NCBI RefSeq assembly: GCF_000341085.1
Contig: NZ_ANBA01000007.1
Span: 62,001-126,000, forward strand
Source of the DNA: Nocardiopsis ganjiahuensis DSM 45031
Lineage (GTDB): Bacteria > Actinomycetota > Actinomycetes > Streptosporangiales > Streptosporangiaceae
Length of the DNA stretch: 64,000 bases
Reading direction: 5' to 3'
In this document: one piece after another, positions 27,637 through 35,465 of the stretch
Layout: every line of letters starts with the position of its first letter
Position numbering within the stretch: position 1 is the stretch's first letter
Position numbers and translations under genes: made by a program
The notes under the pieces: model-generated
What the model was told of the DNA's origin: nothing
What the model saw: only the letters and a program-made list of their open reading frames with translations
Database searches by the model: none

Positions 27637-28326
27637 TCAGTCCTGGACGAGGTGGCCGTCGAAACCGGCGGCCACCAGGTAGGCGTAGGCCTCCCTGACC
27701 TCGTGGGGGACCTCCTGGGGCACGGAGAAACCGCGGGCCGGGTACTCCATCACCCGTTGCAGGTCACCGACCATCGTGTCCATGACCAGCCGGTCGTCGC
27801 CCACGCTCCCCAGGTAGTCGTCGAACCCGGTCCGGGCCGAGGCGCACACCGTCTCCGCCTCGGGCCACAGCACCCGTGCGGTGGCGTGGGCGCGCCGCTC
27901 CATGTACGGCTTGCTCACGAGCATCACGCTCTCGGCCGCGACGCCCTCGCGTTCGAGCAGGGCGCGGGCGAAGCGGAGGTTCTCCCCGGTGTTGGTGGCC
28001 CGGTCCTCCACCAGGATCGCCTCGTCGGGGACGCCCAGCCCCAGTGCGTGTTCGCGGTAGTGCACCGCCTCGCCCCGGGGGAAGCGGGCCAGGGTCGAGG
28101 GGCTGTTGGCACCGGTGATCACCATCAAGGGGAAGAACCCCCGGTGGTACAGCTCCGCGGCGCATGCGGCCACGCCCAGATCGTGGCTGCCCAGGACCAC
28201 CGCGACGTCGCACCGGCGAGGCTCCTGGTCCATGTGCTGGTAGTCCCAGACCAGCCGGGCCCGCTCCCGGATCTCCCCGGTCAGCTCGACACCCGTCCTG
28301 GAACCCGCACCGCTGTCCGACCCCAC
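27637..28326 (-). CDS. YdcF-family (DUF218) protein
   Basis: 229 residues from a GTG preceded by AGGAGGAA at good spacing. DVAVVLGSHDLGVAACAAELYHRG, VITGANSP, RFPRGEAVHYREHALGLGVPDEAILVEDRATNTGENLRFA and VMLVSKPYMERRAHATA are the DUF218 pattern. Members bind S-adenosylmethionine (E. coli YdcF) or act in envelope metabolism; this one has no membrane segment. It follows the hydratase gene by 53 bp. Confidence 0.9.
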   Translation of the reverse strand: MGSDSGAGSRTGVELTGEIRERARLVWDYQHMDQEPRRCDVAVVLGSHDLGVAACAAELYHRGFFPLMVITGANSPSTLARFPRGEAVHYREHALGLGVPDEAILVEDRATNTGENLRFARALLEREGVAAESVMLVSKPYMERRAHATARVLWPEAETVCASARTGFDDYLGSVGDDRLVMDTMVGDLQRVMEYPARGFSVPQEVPHEVREAYAYLVAAGFDGHLVQD

Positions 28327-28379
28327 GCTGTTCCTCCTGTCGCCGTTCGCCTTCTCGTGTCCCCGGGGCGCACGAACGC

Positions 28380-29165
28380 TCACCCGCTCCGGACGACCTT
28401 CAGGGTGATCGATCCCAGGCCGTCGAACTCGGCGGTGAACACGTCGCCGTCGGCCATGGGCACGGCCCCGTGCAGGGAGCCGGTCATGACCAGGTGCCCC
28501 GGTTCCAGGGCCGCCCCGTGCTCACCCAGTTCGTTGGCCAGCCAGGCCACCACGGCCACCGGATCACCGAGGGCCTCCGCTCCGGTGCCGGTCCCGACGA
28601 CCTCGCCGTTGCGGGTCAGCACCATCTCCACCAGTCGCGGCTCCAGGGCGTCCACCGCGACCCCGTGGCCGCTGACGGCCACGGCGGCCGTGGACGCCAG
28701 GTCGGCGATGGTGTCGGCCGACCTGATGCGCCACCCCGCGATCCGCGAGTCGACGATCTCCAGCCCCGCGTGGGCCCGGGCGATCGCCGCGCGGGCCTGT
28801 TCGAGGGTCACCCCCGGCCCCTGGAGCCGGGAACCGATCCGGAAGGCGATCTCGGCTTCGATCCTGGGCTCCACGAATCGATCCAGCGGCACGGTGGCGC
28901 CGTCGGAGAGGACCGCCGAGGCCAGCACGGGACCGTGGTCCGGGGAGTCGACCCCCATCTGCTCCCGTGCCGGCACGGAGGTCAGCCCCACCTTGTACCC
29001 GACGATCTCTTCACCGTCGGCCAGCAGCATCGACACCAGCTCGCGCTGGATCTCGTAGCCTTCGGCCGTGCCCAGGGCCGGGTCGGCGTCGGTGAACGGT
29101 TCGACGGGCTCTCGGGTGGCGCGTGCCCGGTACAGGGCACGGGCGCGTTCGCGGGAAAGCGGCAT
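28380..29165 (-). CDS. 2-keto-4-pentenoate hydratase family protein
   Basis: 261 residues from the ATG at MPLSRERAR; a GTG 12 nt upstream overlaps the preceding relic's stop (GTGA) and is the alternative. EEIVGYKVGLTSVPAREQMGVDSPDHGPVL, EPRIEAEIAFRIG and EIVDSRIAGWRI are the fumarylacetoacetase-fold hydratase signatures with the metal-binding glutamates. In meta-cleavage pathways the enzyme adds water to 2-hydroxypenta-2,4-dienoate. Its normal partners, acylating aldehyde dehydrogenase and aldolase, are not intact here; only an aldolase tail lies directly upstream. Confidence 0.93.
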   Translation of the reverse strand: MPLSRERARALYRARATREPVEPFTDADPALGTAEGYEIQRELVSMLLADGEEIVGYKVGLTSVPAREQMGVDSPDHGPVLASAVLSDGATVPLDRFVEPRIEAEIAFRIGSRLQGPGVTLEQARAAIARAHAGLEIVDSRIAGWRIRSADTIADLASTAAVAVSGHGVAVDALEPRLVEMVLTRNGEVVGTGTGAEALGDPVAVVAWLANELGEHGAALEPGHLVMTGSLHGAVPMADGDVFTAEFDGLGSITLKVVRSG

Positions 29166-29173
29166 CAGGCGAC

Positions 29174-29281
29174 TCACTCCTTCTCGGCCGTGGACCGCAC
29201 GGCCGCGTCGATGAACCTGTCCTCCTGTCCGCCGACGCGGCCCGGATCGCCGCCGTGGTGCAGGATGTCGTACGCGGGCAC
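29174..29281 (-). pseudogene. C-terminal relic of 4-hydroxy-2-oxovalerate aldolase
   Basis: A 35-codon stretch ending in TGA just before the hydratase reads VPAYDILHHGGDPGRVGGQE followed by DRFIDAAVRSTAEKE. The VGGQED box and the preceding YDIL helix match the C-terminus of DmpG/MhpE/HsaF-type aldolases (usually LVELGRR-VGGQEDMIVD). An in-frame TAG stands two codons upstream of the GTG, and the sequence beyond carries no aldolase-like reading frame, so over 300 residues are lost. Known pathway order supports the match; the identity rests on this short box. Confidence 0.6.
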
Positions 29282-29340
29282 ACCCTAACGGGCGGCCGGT
29301 GCGGCCCGGCGGTCCGGTCACGGCGCAGGGGGCGAACGCC

Positions 29341-30654
29341 TCAGCAGACGCTGTCGCCCGGCTTGGGCACGCCCAGGCCGAAGAGGGTGCGGGCGCGCAG
29401 CCCGGCCCAGGTCCCGGCGAGCGCGAAGACCGCCCACAGCCAGCCGTGCAGGCTGCCCGAACCGATCCCGGCCAGGTAGGCGCCGATGTTGCAGCCGCCC
29501 GCCAGCCGGGCGCCGATGCCCATCAGGACACCGCCGACCAGCCCGGCCGCGACCAGCTTCCAGCTCAGTCCGCTGTGCAGCTTCCAGGTGCCCGCGGCCC
29601 CGGCGGCCACCGCGGCGCCCAGGATGATGCCGATGTTGGTCAGGCTGTTCTTGTCCTGCAGGACCGGGCCGGCCAGCTGCTCGGCCTGTCCTGGTTGGCT
29701 CCAGAACGCCCAGGTCTCGGGTTGGAGGCCGACCAGCTGGAGCGCCTTGGCGCCCCACAGGTTGAAGGCCGACGTGATGCCCCAGGCGCCACCGGAGACC
29801 GTGAGCACGGCGGCACCCAGCACGGCCAGGACCAGCGCGCCGACGAGCAGCGGCCAGCTGCCGCGCACGATCCGCAGCAGCCCTTCGGCCGAGGGCGGCG
29901 CGCCTACGGGCGGCGGGACGCGGCGGTTCTGCACGGCGCGGGTGATCACCACCAGGGCCACCAGCGCGGCGACGGTGACCAGCCAGGACCCGCCCCAGCC
30001 GACGTGGTCGGAGAGCAGGACCGGCGGGACCGCGGGCAGGTCGGCGACCAGCGGCCACGCGGCGCTGTAGATCACCGAACCCACGATGAATCCGAACAGC
30101 GTGATGAGGATGGCGGACTGGCCGGAGCCGACCGCGAAGAGCGTGCCCGAGGCGCAGGCGCCGCCGAGTTGCATGCCGATCCCGAACAGGAACGCTCCGG
30201 CGAACAGGGCGATGCCGATCGGCCCGGCCGAGGGGGCCGGTTCGTTTCCGAACAGTCCGGTGCCGGTTCCGAGGACCAGTGTGAACAGGGTGGCGGTGGT
30301 ACCGAGCAGGACGGCGTGGGCGCGCAGGCCGGTGCCGTTGCCCACCGCGAGGAACTGGCGCCAGGCCGAGGTGAACCCGAACCGCGAGTGGAACAGGGTG
30401 AAGCCCAGGCCGGTGCCCAGGAGCAGCAGGACGGCGGGCAGTGCGCCGTGCTCGGACCACACGAAGGCGGCCAGGCCGAGCGCGCCCATCAGGGCGACGC
30501 CCAGCGGCCACCAGCGGACCGGTTCGGCCGCGGGGGCCCGGGGCGGCGGGACCGAGAGGGTGGGGCGCCACTTCAGTGCCAGAGCGGGTGAGACGTCGGG
30601 CGGGGTGTCGGTGGGGTCGGTGTTCCCGGTCGTTGCAGTGGGTGTTGCGGTCAC
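29341..30654 (-). CDS. YeeE/YedE-type thiosulfate or sulfur-compound transporter
   Basis: 437 residues from a GTG with a weak ribosome site. About ten to twelve membrane helices. Two conserved cysteine motifs, MQLGGACASGTLFAVGSGQ and LAGGCNIGAYLAGIGSG, are those that relay thiosulfate through YeeE; another Cys is the last residue (GDSVC). No fused TusA domain is present and no adjacent TusA gene is seen. Imports thiosulfate or a related sulfur species by family knowledge. A Cys-containing leader peptide lies 114 bp upstream. Confidence 0.92.
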   Translation of the reverse strand: MTATPTATTGNTDPTDTPPDVSPALALKWRPTLSVPPPRAPAAEPVRWWPLGVALMGALGLAAFVWSEHGALPAVLLLLGTGLGFTLFHSRFGFTSAWRQFLAVGNGTGLRAHAVLLGTTATLFTLVLGTGTGLFGNEPAPSAGPIGIALFAGAFLFGIGMQLGGACASGTLFAVGSGQSAILITLFGFIVGSVIYSAAWPLVADLPAVPPVLLSDHVGWGGSWLVTVAALVALVVITRAVQNRRVPPPVGAPPSAEGLLRIVRGSWPLLVGALVLAVLGAAVLTVSGGAWGITSAFNLWGAKALQLVGLQPETWAFWSQPGQAEQLAGPVLQDKNSLTNIGIILGAAVAAGAAGTWKLHSGLSWKLVAAGLVGGVLMGIGARLAGGCNIGAYLAGIGSGSLHGWLWAVFALAGTWAGLRARTLFGLGVPKPGDSVC

Positions 30655-30768
30655 AGGGATGGTGTCCAGACGTGACGGGGCGGGGACGGCCGGAAGGCAG
30701 GGGTCCGGGCCGTGAAGGAGGTCAGGGGGCGCACCGGTGCCGCGGCGGAGTGCGGGAGACGGTTCGGG

Positions 30769-30873
30769 TCAGCGCACGCGGAGACGACACCGGCGGCGAC
30801 AGAGGCCGTCATCGGTGCTCGTGAGCGACATGGAGATCAGAGCCATGCGCAGGAAGCGTGCGGTACCGGACAT
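30769..30873 (-). CDS. Leaderless Cys-containing leader peptide
   Basis: 34-residue reading frame MSGTARFLRMALISMSLTST then DDGLCRRRCRLRVR. The ATG is 7 nt after a -10 element TAGAAT (30881-30886), so the message would begin at the start codon. The two cysteines sit in an arginine-rich tail, as in actinobacterial leader peptides upstream of sulfur genes, where ribosome stalling at Cys codons controls downstream genes. Here the downstream gene is the YeeE transporter, which fits. No ribosome site, consistent with leaderless translation. I cannot see a clear anti-terminator. Confidence 0.6.
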   Translation of the reverse strand: MSGTARFLRMALISMSLTSTDDGLCRRRCRLRVR

Positions 30874-30906
30874 GAGGAGGATTCTAGGACATAGGGCAAA
30901 TGGCTT

Positions 30907-30950
30907 CCGCGTTCGGGGGGAGGCCTGCTCCGAACGCGGTGACGCGTTCG
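30907..30950. promoter_or_regulatory. Alternating inverted-repeat array upstream of leader peptide
   Basis: CCGCGTTCGG (30907-30916), CCGAACGCGG (30930-30939) and CGCGTTCG (30943-30950) form two overlapping palindromes, one with a 13-bp and one with a 4-bp spacer. They abut the -35 region of the leader-peptide promoter on the minus strand. Operator array or terminator of the preceding gene. Confidence 0.45.
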
Positions 30951-30964
30951 CCGCGGTGTCGAAA

Positions 30965-30992
30965 CAGCTCCCACACGGGCAGCTCCCACACG
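30965..30992. repeat. Direct repeat CAGCTCCCACACG
   Basis: 13-bp perfect repeat at 30965-30977 and 30980-30992, period 15, in the intergenic region upstream of the leader peptide. Role unknown. Confidence 0.55.
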
Positions 30993-31102
30993 CGCGGGTT
31001 CGGCCCGGGTGGGACCGTGTTTCGGGGTGGAGCGCGGACGATCTCCCCGGGTGCCCCCTTGCCCGTCCACCGAAGCACGGGGGAGCACGAAGGCCGCCGC
31101 AC

Positions 31103-32338
31103 CTACTCCGGGGGTTCGGGAGCGCGGTGCCGGCCCGGGCGCCGACGGGGCGGTGGCTGCTCGGGTTGCCCCTGGGACGCAGGTGGAGGCTGTTGCCCGC
31201 CGGGATCCGAGAGCTCCGGAGGGGCGGGCTCGCCAGGAGCGCGGGACGCCGGACTCCAGGCAGGTCCGTACCGGTGGAGCGGTGCGGCAGGGGTCCCCGG
31301 CGCAGGTCCGGGAGGTGGTTCGGGCAGTGGTCCCGGAAAGGGCTCGTGCGGTGGTCCTGCCGTCGCCCCGGTGAACGGGCCCGCCGGTGGTGCGGAAGGT
31401 CGTTCAGGTGAGGGCTCGGGCCGCGGACCCGGGCGCGGTCCGGACGGTGCCCCCGAGGGTGCTCCGGGGGCCTGGGACCAGGCCGTGGTGTGCGGCGTGT
31501 GGGGCCTTTGTTGTCCTTGAGACCCTGACTGTTCCTGTGCCCCCTGCTGACCCTGTGGTGCCTGGGGGTCCCGGTTCCGCTGGTGCGCCTGGGATGTGGG
31601 TGGGCTCAGCCGGGCCTGGGATGTGGGTGGGCCTGACGAGGCCTGAGGAACGGGTGGGTTCGCTCGGGTCTGGGGAACGGGTGGGCCCTGCGGTCCGGAC
31701 CCAGGGGTGCCGAAGTGCTCCGGCCCGCCCCGGTCCGGGCCGGAACGCGCGGGGCCGGTCCGAGGGGGCGGCGCGGCCGAAGGCCCGTGCCCGGGCGCGA
31801 CCGGCTGCCGGGGCGGTCCGCCGTGGGGCGCGGGCCCCTGGGGCCGGGGACCTCGGTACTGCTCCCCGTGTGCGAGCTCCCCCTGGGGCCGACCGGCGTG
31901 GGGATCGGCCGGGTGAGGGGGCTGACCCGTGTGGGGCCCCGCGGGGTAAGGGGGCCGGGCGGCCGGGTTCGGCCGGGGCACCCTGTCCGGCGTGCGGGCT
32001 CGCAGCAGGGCGGCCAGCAGGAGCACGGCTGCGCCGAGCACCAGCAGATCGTTCGTGTGGTACCAGGCGGGTTGGAGGACGTCGTAGGTGAGATCGTGCA
32101 GCGGGGGCCGTGCCGGCACGGCAGCTTCGGGAGCGCCGAGGACCGGTGGGTACACGAGCCACAGGATCCGCATGGCCGCGGACCAGACCGCGTACAGGCA
32201 GACCAGTGCCCCCGCGGCCAGCAGGAGCCCGCGCGCCCGGGGCGCCCTTCCGGAGCGCACCAGCACCAGCACGCCCGTGACCCCGAAGAACAGTGACGCG
32301 GCCAGGGCCAGGACCGTGAAGAGCAGTGGGGACAGCAC
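31103..32338 (-). CDS. Membrane protein with long Pro-rich cytoplasmic or extracellular tail
   Basis: 411 residues from a GTG with GGAGGTGT upstream. Residues 1-115 hold four membrane helices (LLFTVLALAASLFFGVTGVLVLV, GLLLAAGALVCLYAVWSAAM, an amphipathic loop, DLLVLGAAVLLLAALL). Residues 120-411 are a low-complexity Pro/Gly/Gln tail with repeated PQGPP, TSQAR and PPTSQA motifs. No enzyme motif. It overlaps nothing but starts 2 bp after the stop of the upstream membrane gene, so they form an operon. Confidence 0.72.
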   Translation of the reverse strand: MLSPLLFTVLALAASLFFGVTGVLVLVRSGRAPRARGLLLAAGALVCLYAVWSAAMRILWLVYPPVLGAPEAAVPARPPLHDLTYDVLQPAWYHTNDLLVLGAAVLLLAALLRARTPDRVPRPNPAARPPYPAGPHTGQPPHPADPHAGRPQGELAHGEQYRGPRPQGPAPHGGPPRQPVAPGHGPSAAPPPRTGPARSGPDRGGPEHFGTPGSGPQGPPVPQTRANPPVPQASSGPPTSQARLSPPTSQAHQRNRDPQAPQGQQGAQEQSGSQGQQRPHTPHTTAWSQAPGAPSGAPSGPRPGPRPEPSPERPSAPPAGPFTGATAGPPHEPFPGPLPEPPPGPAPGTPAAPLHRYGPAWSPASRAPGEPAPPELSDPGGQQPPPASQGQPEQPPPRRRPGRHRAPEPPE

Positions 32339-32340
32339 GG

Positions 32341-32781
32341 TCAGACACCTCCGTACGGTCGGTGCAGGCCGGGGGTGTCATCGCGCTGCCACCCGGGAGC
32401 GCGGTGCTCCTCGAAAGGACCGGAACGGACTTCGCCCCTGCTCGAGGGCCGGTCCCCGGGCGCGTGCCGGTCCTCCGGCACCCGCGTGCCGCGGGTGGCG
32501 GCCACCGCCAGGAACAGCAGCCCGGCGGCGAGGAGGAGCACGCTCAGGTGGCTCAGGGCGAAGACGGCGTCCGCCGGTCCCGCGGCGACCAGGAACCGGC
32601 CGAGCACGGTGTGGAGCAGCACGTCCGTCAGCGGCGCGGCCAGGAGCAGGACCAGGCCGGTGACCGCGGCGCCTCTGGGCCGGGGGAGCCGCCCGACCAG
32701 GCAGAGCCCGACCAGCCCGACCAGGGCGGGCAGGCAGCCGAGGGCCAGGTCGAGCACGGGTGCGGGATCGGTGGCGGACAT
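32341..32781 (-). CDS. Hypothetical membrane protein
   Basis: 146 residues. Three membrane helices (LDLALGCLPALVGLVGLCLVG, AAVTGLVLLLAAPLTDVLLH, FALSHLSVLLLAAGLLFLAVAA) and a polar C-terminal tail. First gene of a two-gene unit with the Pro-rich membrane protein. No family recognised. Confidence 0.7.
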   Translation of the reverse strand: MSATDPAPVLDLALGCLPALVGLVGLCLVGRLPRPRGAAVTGLVLLLAAPLTDVLLHTVLGRFLVAAGPADAVFALSHLSVLLLAAGLLFLAVAATRGTRVPEDRHAPGDRPSSRGEVRSGPFEEHRAPGWQRDDTPGLHRPYGGV

Positions 32782-33046
32782 GCGGGCTCCCGTCGGGGGC
32801 GGTCTACCGGTCAGAGCTCCGGGGGCGAAGGAGCACGCTCGGGTCGATCACGGGCACGCGCCGCGAGTCTAAGCCACCACCCGGCCCGATCCCATGGCAT
32901 CCGGCCGTGCCGGGGTGGCCGGACCCGGCCGTGTCACCTCCCGGGTCCGGCGGCGAGCCCTCTCCCGGACATGCCTGCGGGGCCTTCCGCCCGGCCCGGC
33001 CGTAGGGAGGTAGCGCCCGGGACGAACCGGGTCCGGCGGGCGCGGG

Positions 33047-33784
33047 TCAGCCGGTCGGGGCCAGGGTGATGGCCCCGTTGTCGGTGCGGGCGTTGACGGT
33101 GTTGGCGCTGTTCGGGTCGGTCGGGAGGTCGTTGACGATCTCGCCGTTCTCGGAAGTCTCGAACACCGCGTAGGGGCCGCCGGGCAGCGCGACCGTCGCG
33201 TCGCCGTTGTTGGTGCTGATCTCCACCTCCTCCGGCTCCCTGGCGAAGGTGGCGTCGATGCCGCCGTTGTCGGTGGCCGCGCTCAGGCTCTCCGAGCCGA
33301 TCCCCGAGAGGTTCATGTCCCCGTTCTCCGAGGTCAGGGCGAGGGGGCCGGTGACGTCGGAGACGTCGACGAGGCCGTTGTCCGAGGCGATCTCGACAGA
33401 GGAGCTGAACCCGGACACGGTGACGTCCCCGTTGTCGGTCCGCACCGCCAGCCCGGTGTCGGCCGGGACGAAGACCTGGTACCGGACCCGGCAGTCGGAG
33501 AGCGCGGCGCAGGTCGTCTCCAGGTTGAGGGTCTCTCCGGTCAGCTCCCAGTCCCCGCCCGCGCCGCCCGTTTCCGTGCGCGTGACCCGGACCTGTTCGG
33601 TGTCGTCGGGGACGATCTCCAGGTCGGCGTCGTCGACCTCGACGATGAGCAGCTCCGGTACGTCGTCGTAGGTCTTCTCCTCCGTCTCGTCCGGTTCGGA
33701 GCTCTGGCCGCACCCGGAGAGCAGGGCCAGGGCCAGCAGCGCTCCACCGGTGGCGAGAGCGGTGCGGGTGGAGGGCGGGTTCAT
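33047..33784 (-). CDS. DUF4097-type adhesin-like lipoprotein
   Basis: 245 residues; ATG overlaps the preceding gene's stop (ATGA) with GAGGAG upstream. Lipobox LSGC (Cys25). The mature part is a chain of beta repeats with the recurring motif (T/S)-D/E-N-G (RTDNGDVTVSG, ASDNGLVDVSD, TSENGDMNLSG, ATDNGGIDATF, STNNGDATVAL, TSENGEIVNDL, RTDNGAITLAP), the DUF4097/DUF4098 right-handed beta-helix pattern. Likely an exported surface or envelope-stress protein. Confidence 0.88.
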   Translation of the reverse strand: MNPPSTRTALATGGALLALALLSGCGQSSEPDETEEKTYDDVPELLIVEVDDADLEIVPDDTEQVRVTRTETGGAGGDWELTGETLNLETTCAALSDCRVRYQVFVPADTGLAVRTDNGDVTVSGFSSSVEIASDNGLVDVSDVTGPLALTSENGDMNLSGIGSESLSAATDNGGIDATFAREPEEVEISTNNGDATVALPGGPYAVFETSENGEIVNDLPTDPNSANTVNARTDNGAITLAPTG

Positions 33785-34065
33785 ACTGACTCCTCGTGCT
33801 CGGGGTGGGCCGCGAACCCGGCCGAAGTGGCGTGCGCGGCGGAGTCGAACTCGTCGGAGCGGGCGTCGAGCACGGCGGCGAAGAGGTCCTGTCGGCCTTC
33901 GGAGCCGGAGTGGACGGCACCCCGGGCGGAACACGCGGCGCGTGTGACGACCTCCGGCCGGCTGTCGGCGTGACCGTGTTCGGTGAACACGCGCGCGGCG
34001 GTGAGCAGCCCGCGCCGCACCTCCTCCCGGGGGGTGCGCGGTGTCGTGCCCGGCGGGCTGTCCAT
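33781..34065 (-). CDS. Truncated TetR-like DNA-binding protein
   Basis: 94 residues, only an N-terminal TetR domain: REEVRRGLLTAARVFTEHGH aligns with the first helices, then EVVTRAACSARGAVHSGSEGRQDLFAAVLDA with the HTH and helix 4. The usual ligand-binding domain (about 120 residues) is missing and the recognition helix is atypical (SGSEGRQ instead of YHHFGGKE). A -10-like TAGTTT 6 nt before the ATG suggests leaderless translation. Its stop overlaps the lipoprotein start, so both are co-translated. Either a mini-regulator or a decaying gene. Confidence 0.6.
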   Translation of the reverse strand: MDSPPGTTPRTPREEVRRGLLTAARVFTEHGHADSRPEVVTRAACSARGAVHSGSEGRQDLFAAVLDARSDEFDSAAHATSAGFAAHPEHEESV

Positions 34066-34163
34066 GACGTGAAACTAGCATTCCCACCGGTATCGGATAC
34101 TCACGGGTGCACAAAGGAAGCGGGGACAGGGCCGAGACGGCGAGAGGTCTCCGGGCACACGGG

Positions 34164-34197
34164 AACGGGGCCCGCGGCGACGGCCGCGGGCCCCGTT
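34164..34197 (-). terminator. Strong hairpin after GH16 gene
   Basis: Perfect 15-bp G/C stem (34164-34178 with 34183-34197) and GACG loop, 58 bp past the GH16 stop on the minus strand. Confidence 0.8.
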
Positions 34198-34254
34198 GGG
34201 GAGTCCTGGGGTTCTTACGGGGCGGTCCGGTGCGGCGTCACCCCGCTCCGTGGA

Positions 34255-35157
34255 TCACTCCGTGTCGTAGACGCGCACGTAGTCCACGACCATCTCCTGC
34301 GGGAACTGGGTGGATCCGTCCGGGTACCCGGGCCACTCCCCGCCCACGGCGACGTTGAGGATCATGAAGAACTCCTGGTCGAAGACCCAGTCACCGCTCA
34401 CGTCGGCGGGGGTGACGGTGTTGAAGGGGACGTCGTCGACCGACCAGGTGATGGAGTCGGGCGTCCAGTCCACCGCGTACACGTGGAAGTCGTCCGGGAA
34501 CGCCCCGCCGCCGGGGTGCTCGTAGGAGGCGCCGACGCCCCCGCCGCCGGAGTATCCGGGGCCGTGCACGGTGCCGTGGACGGTCCCGGGCTCGCTGCCG
34601 ATGTGCTCCATGATGTCGATCTCGCCCGAGTCCGGCCACGGGGTGTCGGGGAAGTCCGCGCCGAGCATCCAGAAGGCGGGCCAGACGCCCTGTCCGGTGG
34701 GCACCTTGATCCGGGCCTCGATCCGGCCGAAGGCGTGCTGGACGTTGTTCTGGGTGGTCATGCGGGCGGAGGTGTAGCCGCCGTCGCTCTCCTGCCTGGC
34801 GGTGATGACGAGGTTGCCGTCGCCGTCCAGGGCGGAGTTCTCCCGGTCGGCGGTGTAGTTCTGGAGTTCCTGGTTGCCCCAGCCGTGGTCGCCGGTCTCG
34901 TGGTTCCAGTTCGCGGGGTCGGGGGCGGCGCCCGCCGCTCCGTCGAACTCGTCGGACCACACCAGCGCGGCCTGCGCGGTCTCTGTGGAGGTCAGTTCGC
35001 TGTTGTCGGTCACGTCACTTCCGGTCCAGGTCAGGGCGGTGGCCGTGAGAGCCGCGGCGGCTCCCAAGCCGACGGTGGCGGTCACGGTCCGCCGGGCGGT
35101 CCAGGTGTTTCCCCGGTTCCTTCCGTTCTTCCTGCTCGCGGTCGTTCGGCTGCTCAT
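34255..35157 (-). CDS. Secreted GH16 beta-glucanase (laminarinase-like)
   Basis: 300 residues, ATG at MSSRTTASRK after CTGGAG. Long signal peptide (residues 1-48, basic then VTATVGLGAAAALTATAL). Catalytic site Glu179-x-Asp181-x-x-Glu184 in GEIDIMEHIG is the beta-1,3(4)-glucanase type. The N-terminal WSDEFDG, WNHETGDHGWGNQELQNYT and WPAFWMLG motifs agree. Hydrolyses beta-1,3-glucans such as laminarin or curdlan outside the cell. No extra carbohydrate module is seen. A CebR-like operator lies upstream. Confidence 0.95.
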   Translation of the reverse strand: MSSRTTASRKNGRNRGNTWTARRTVTATVGLGAAAALTATALTWTGSDVTDNSELTSTETAQAALVWSDEFDGAAGAAPDPANWNHETGDHGWGNQELQNYTADRENSALDGDGNLVITARQESDGGYTSARMTTQNNVQHAFGRIEARIKVPTGQGVWPAFWMLGADFPDTPWPDSGEIDIMEHIGSEPGTVHGTVHGPGYSGGGGVGASYEHPGGGAFPDDFHVYAVDWTPDSITWSVDDVPFNTVTPADVSGDWVFDQEFFMILNVAVGGEWPGYPDGSTQFPQEMVVDYVRVYDTE

Positions 35158-35324
35158 CGTTGCACTCCAGGGGGTTGCGGGGGTGCGGGAGACGAGCCCC
35201 GGGGGTACGCGCGGGCTAGCGGGTCGCGCACGGACCGAGGGGCCCGAAAGCACCTTGCTGAACAAGTGTTAAGCGACTGTACGATCGCGCTCCGTGTCGG
35301 AACAAGGGGTTTCCGGGAAGAATT

Positions 35325-35338
35325 TGGGAACGCTCCCA
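35325..35338. promoter_or_regulatory. CebR-like LacI-family operator
   Basis: TGGGAACGCTCCCA, 14 bp, one mismatch from the CebR site TGGGAGCGCTCCCA that represses beta-glucan utilisation genes. It lies 168 bp upstream of the GH16 start. Induction by oligosaccharides is expected. Confidence 0.7.
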
Positions 35339-35393
35339 TAAGTGGTATCGGGTGCCGGAGTGCCGGGCGGGACGGGAGTGAAGGGGAGCGGGA

Positions 35394-35429
35394 CGGGGCC
35401 GTCGGGGCGGTGGTGCCCCAACGGCCCCG
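35394..35429 (-). terminator. Hairpin after methyltransferase gene
   Basis: CGGGGCCGT (35394-35402) pairs with ACGGCCCCG, extended inside by GGGGC/GCCCC after one mismatch; 37 bp past the stop. Confidence 0.7.
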
Positions 35430-35465
35430 GGAGGCCGCGCCCGTACGGCGCGATCGACGGCTGGT

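Larger units (their letters stand above)
35158..35465. other. Intergenic region between GH16 and methyltransferase genes
   Basis: 308 bp without a gene. It holds the CebR-like site (35325-35338), an A/T-richer stretch around 35255-35330 suitable for the GH16 promoter, and the methyltransferase terminator (35394-35429). Confidence 0.7.

Noticed and set aside
30712..31520. Overlapping plus-strand frames antisense to the Pro-rich membrane gene
   Set aside because: They change frame freely and have no ribosome sites; the minus-strand protein has membrane helices and operon context.
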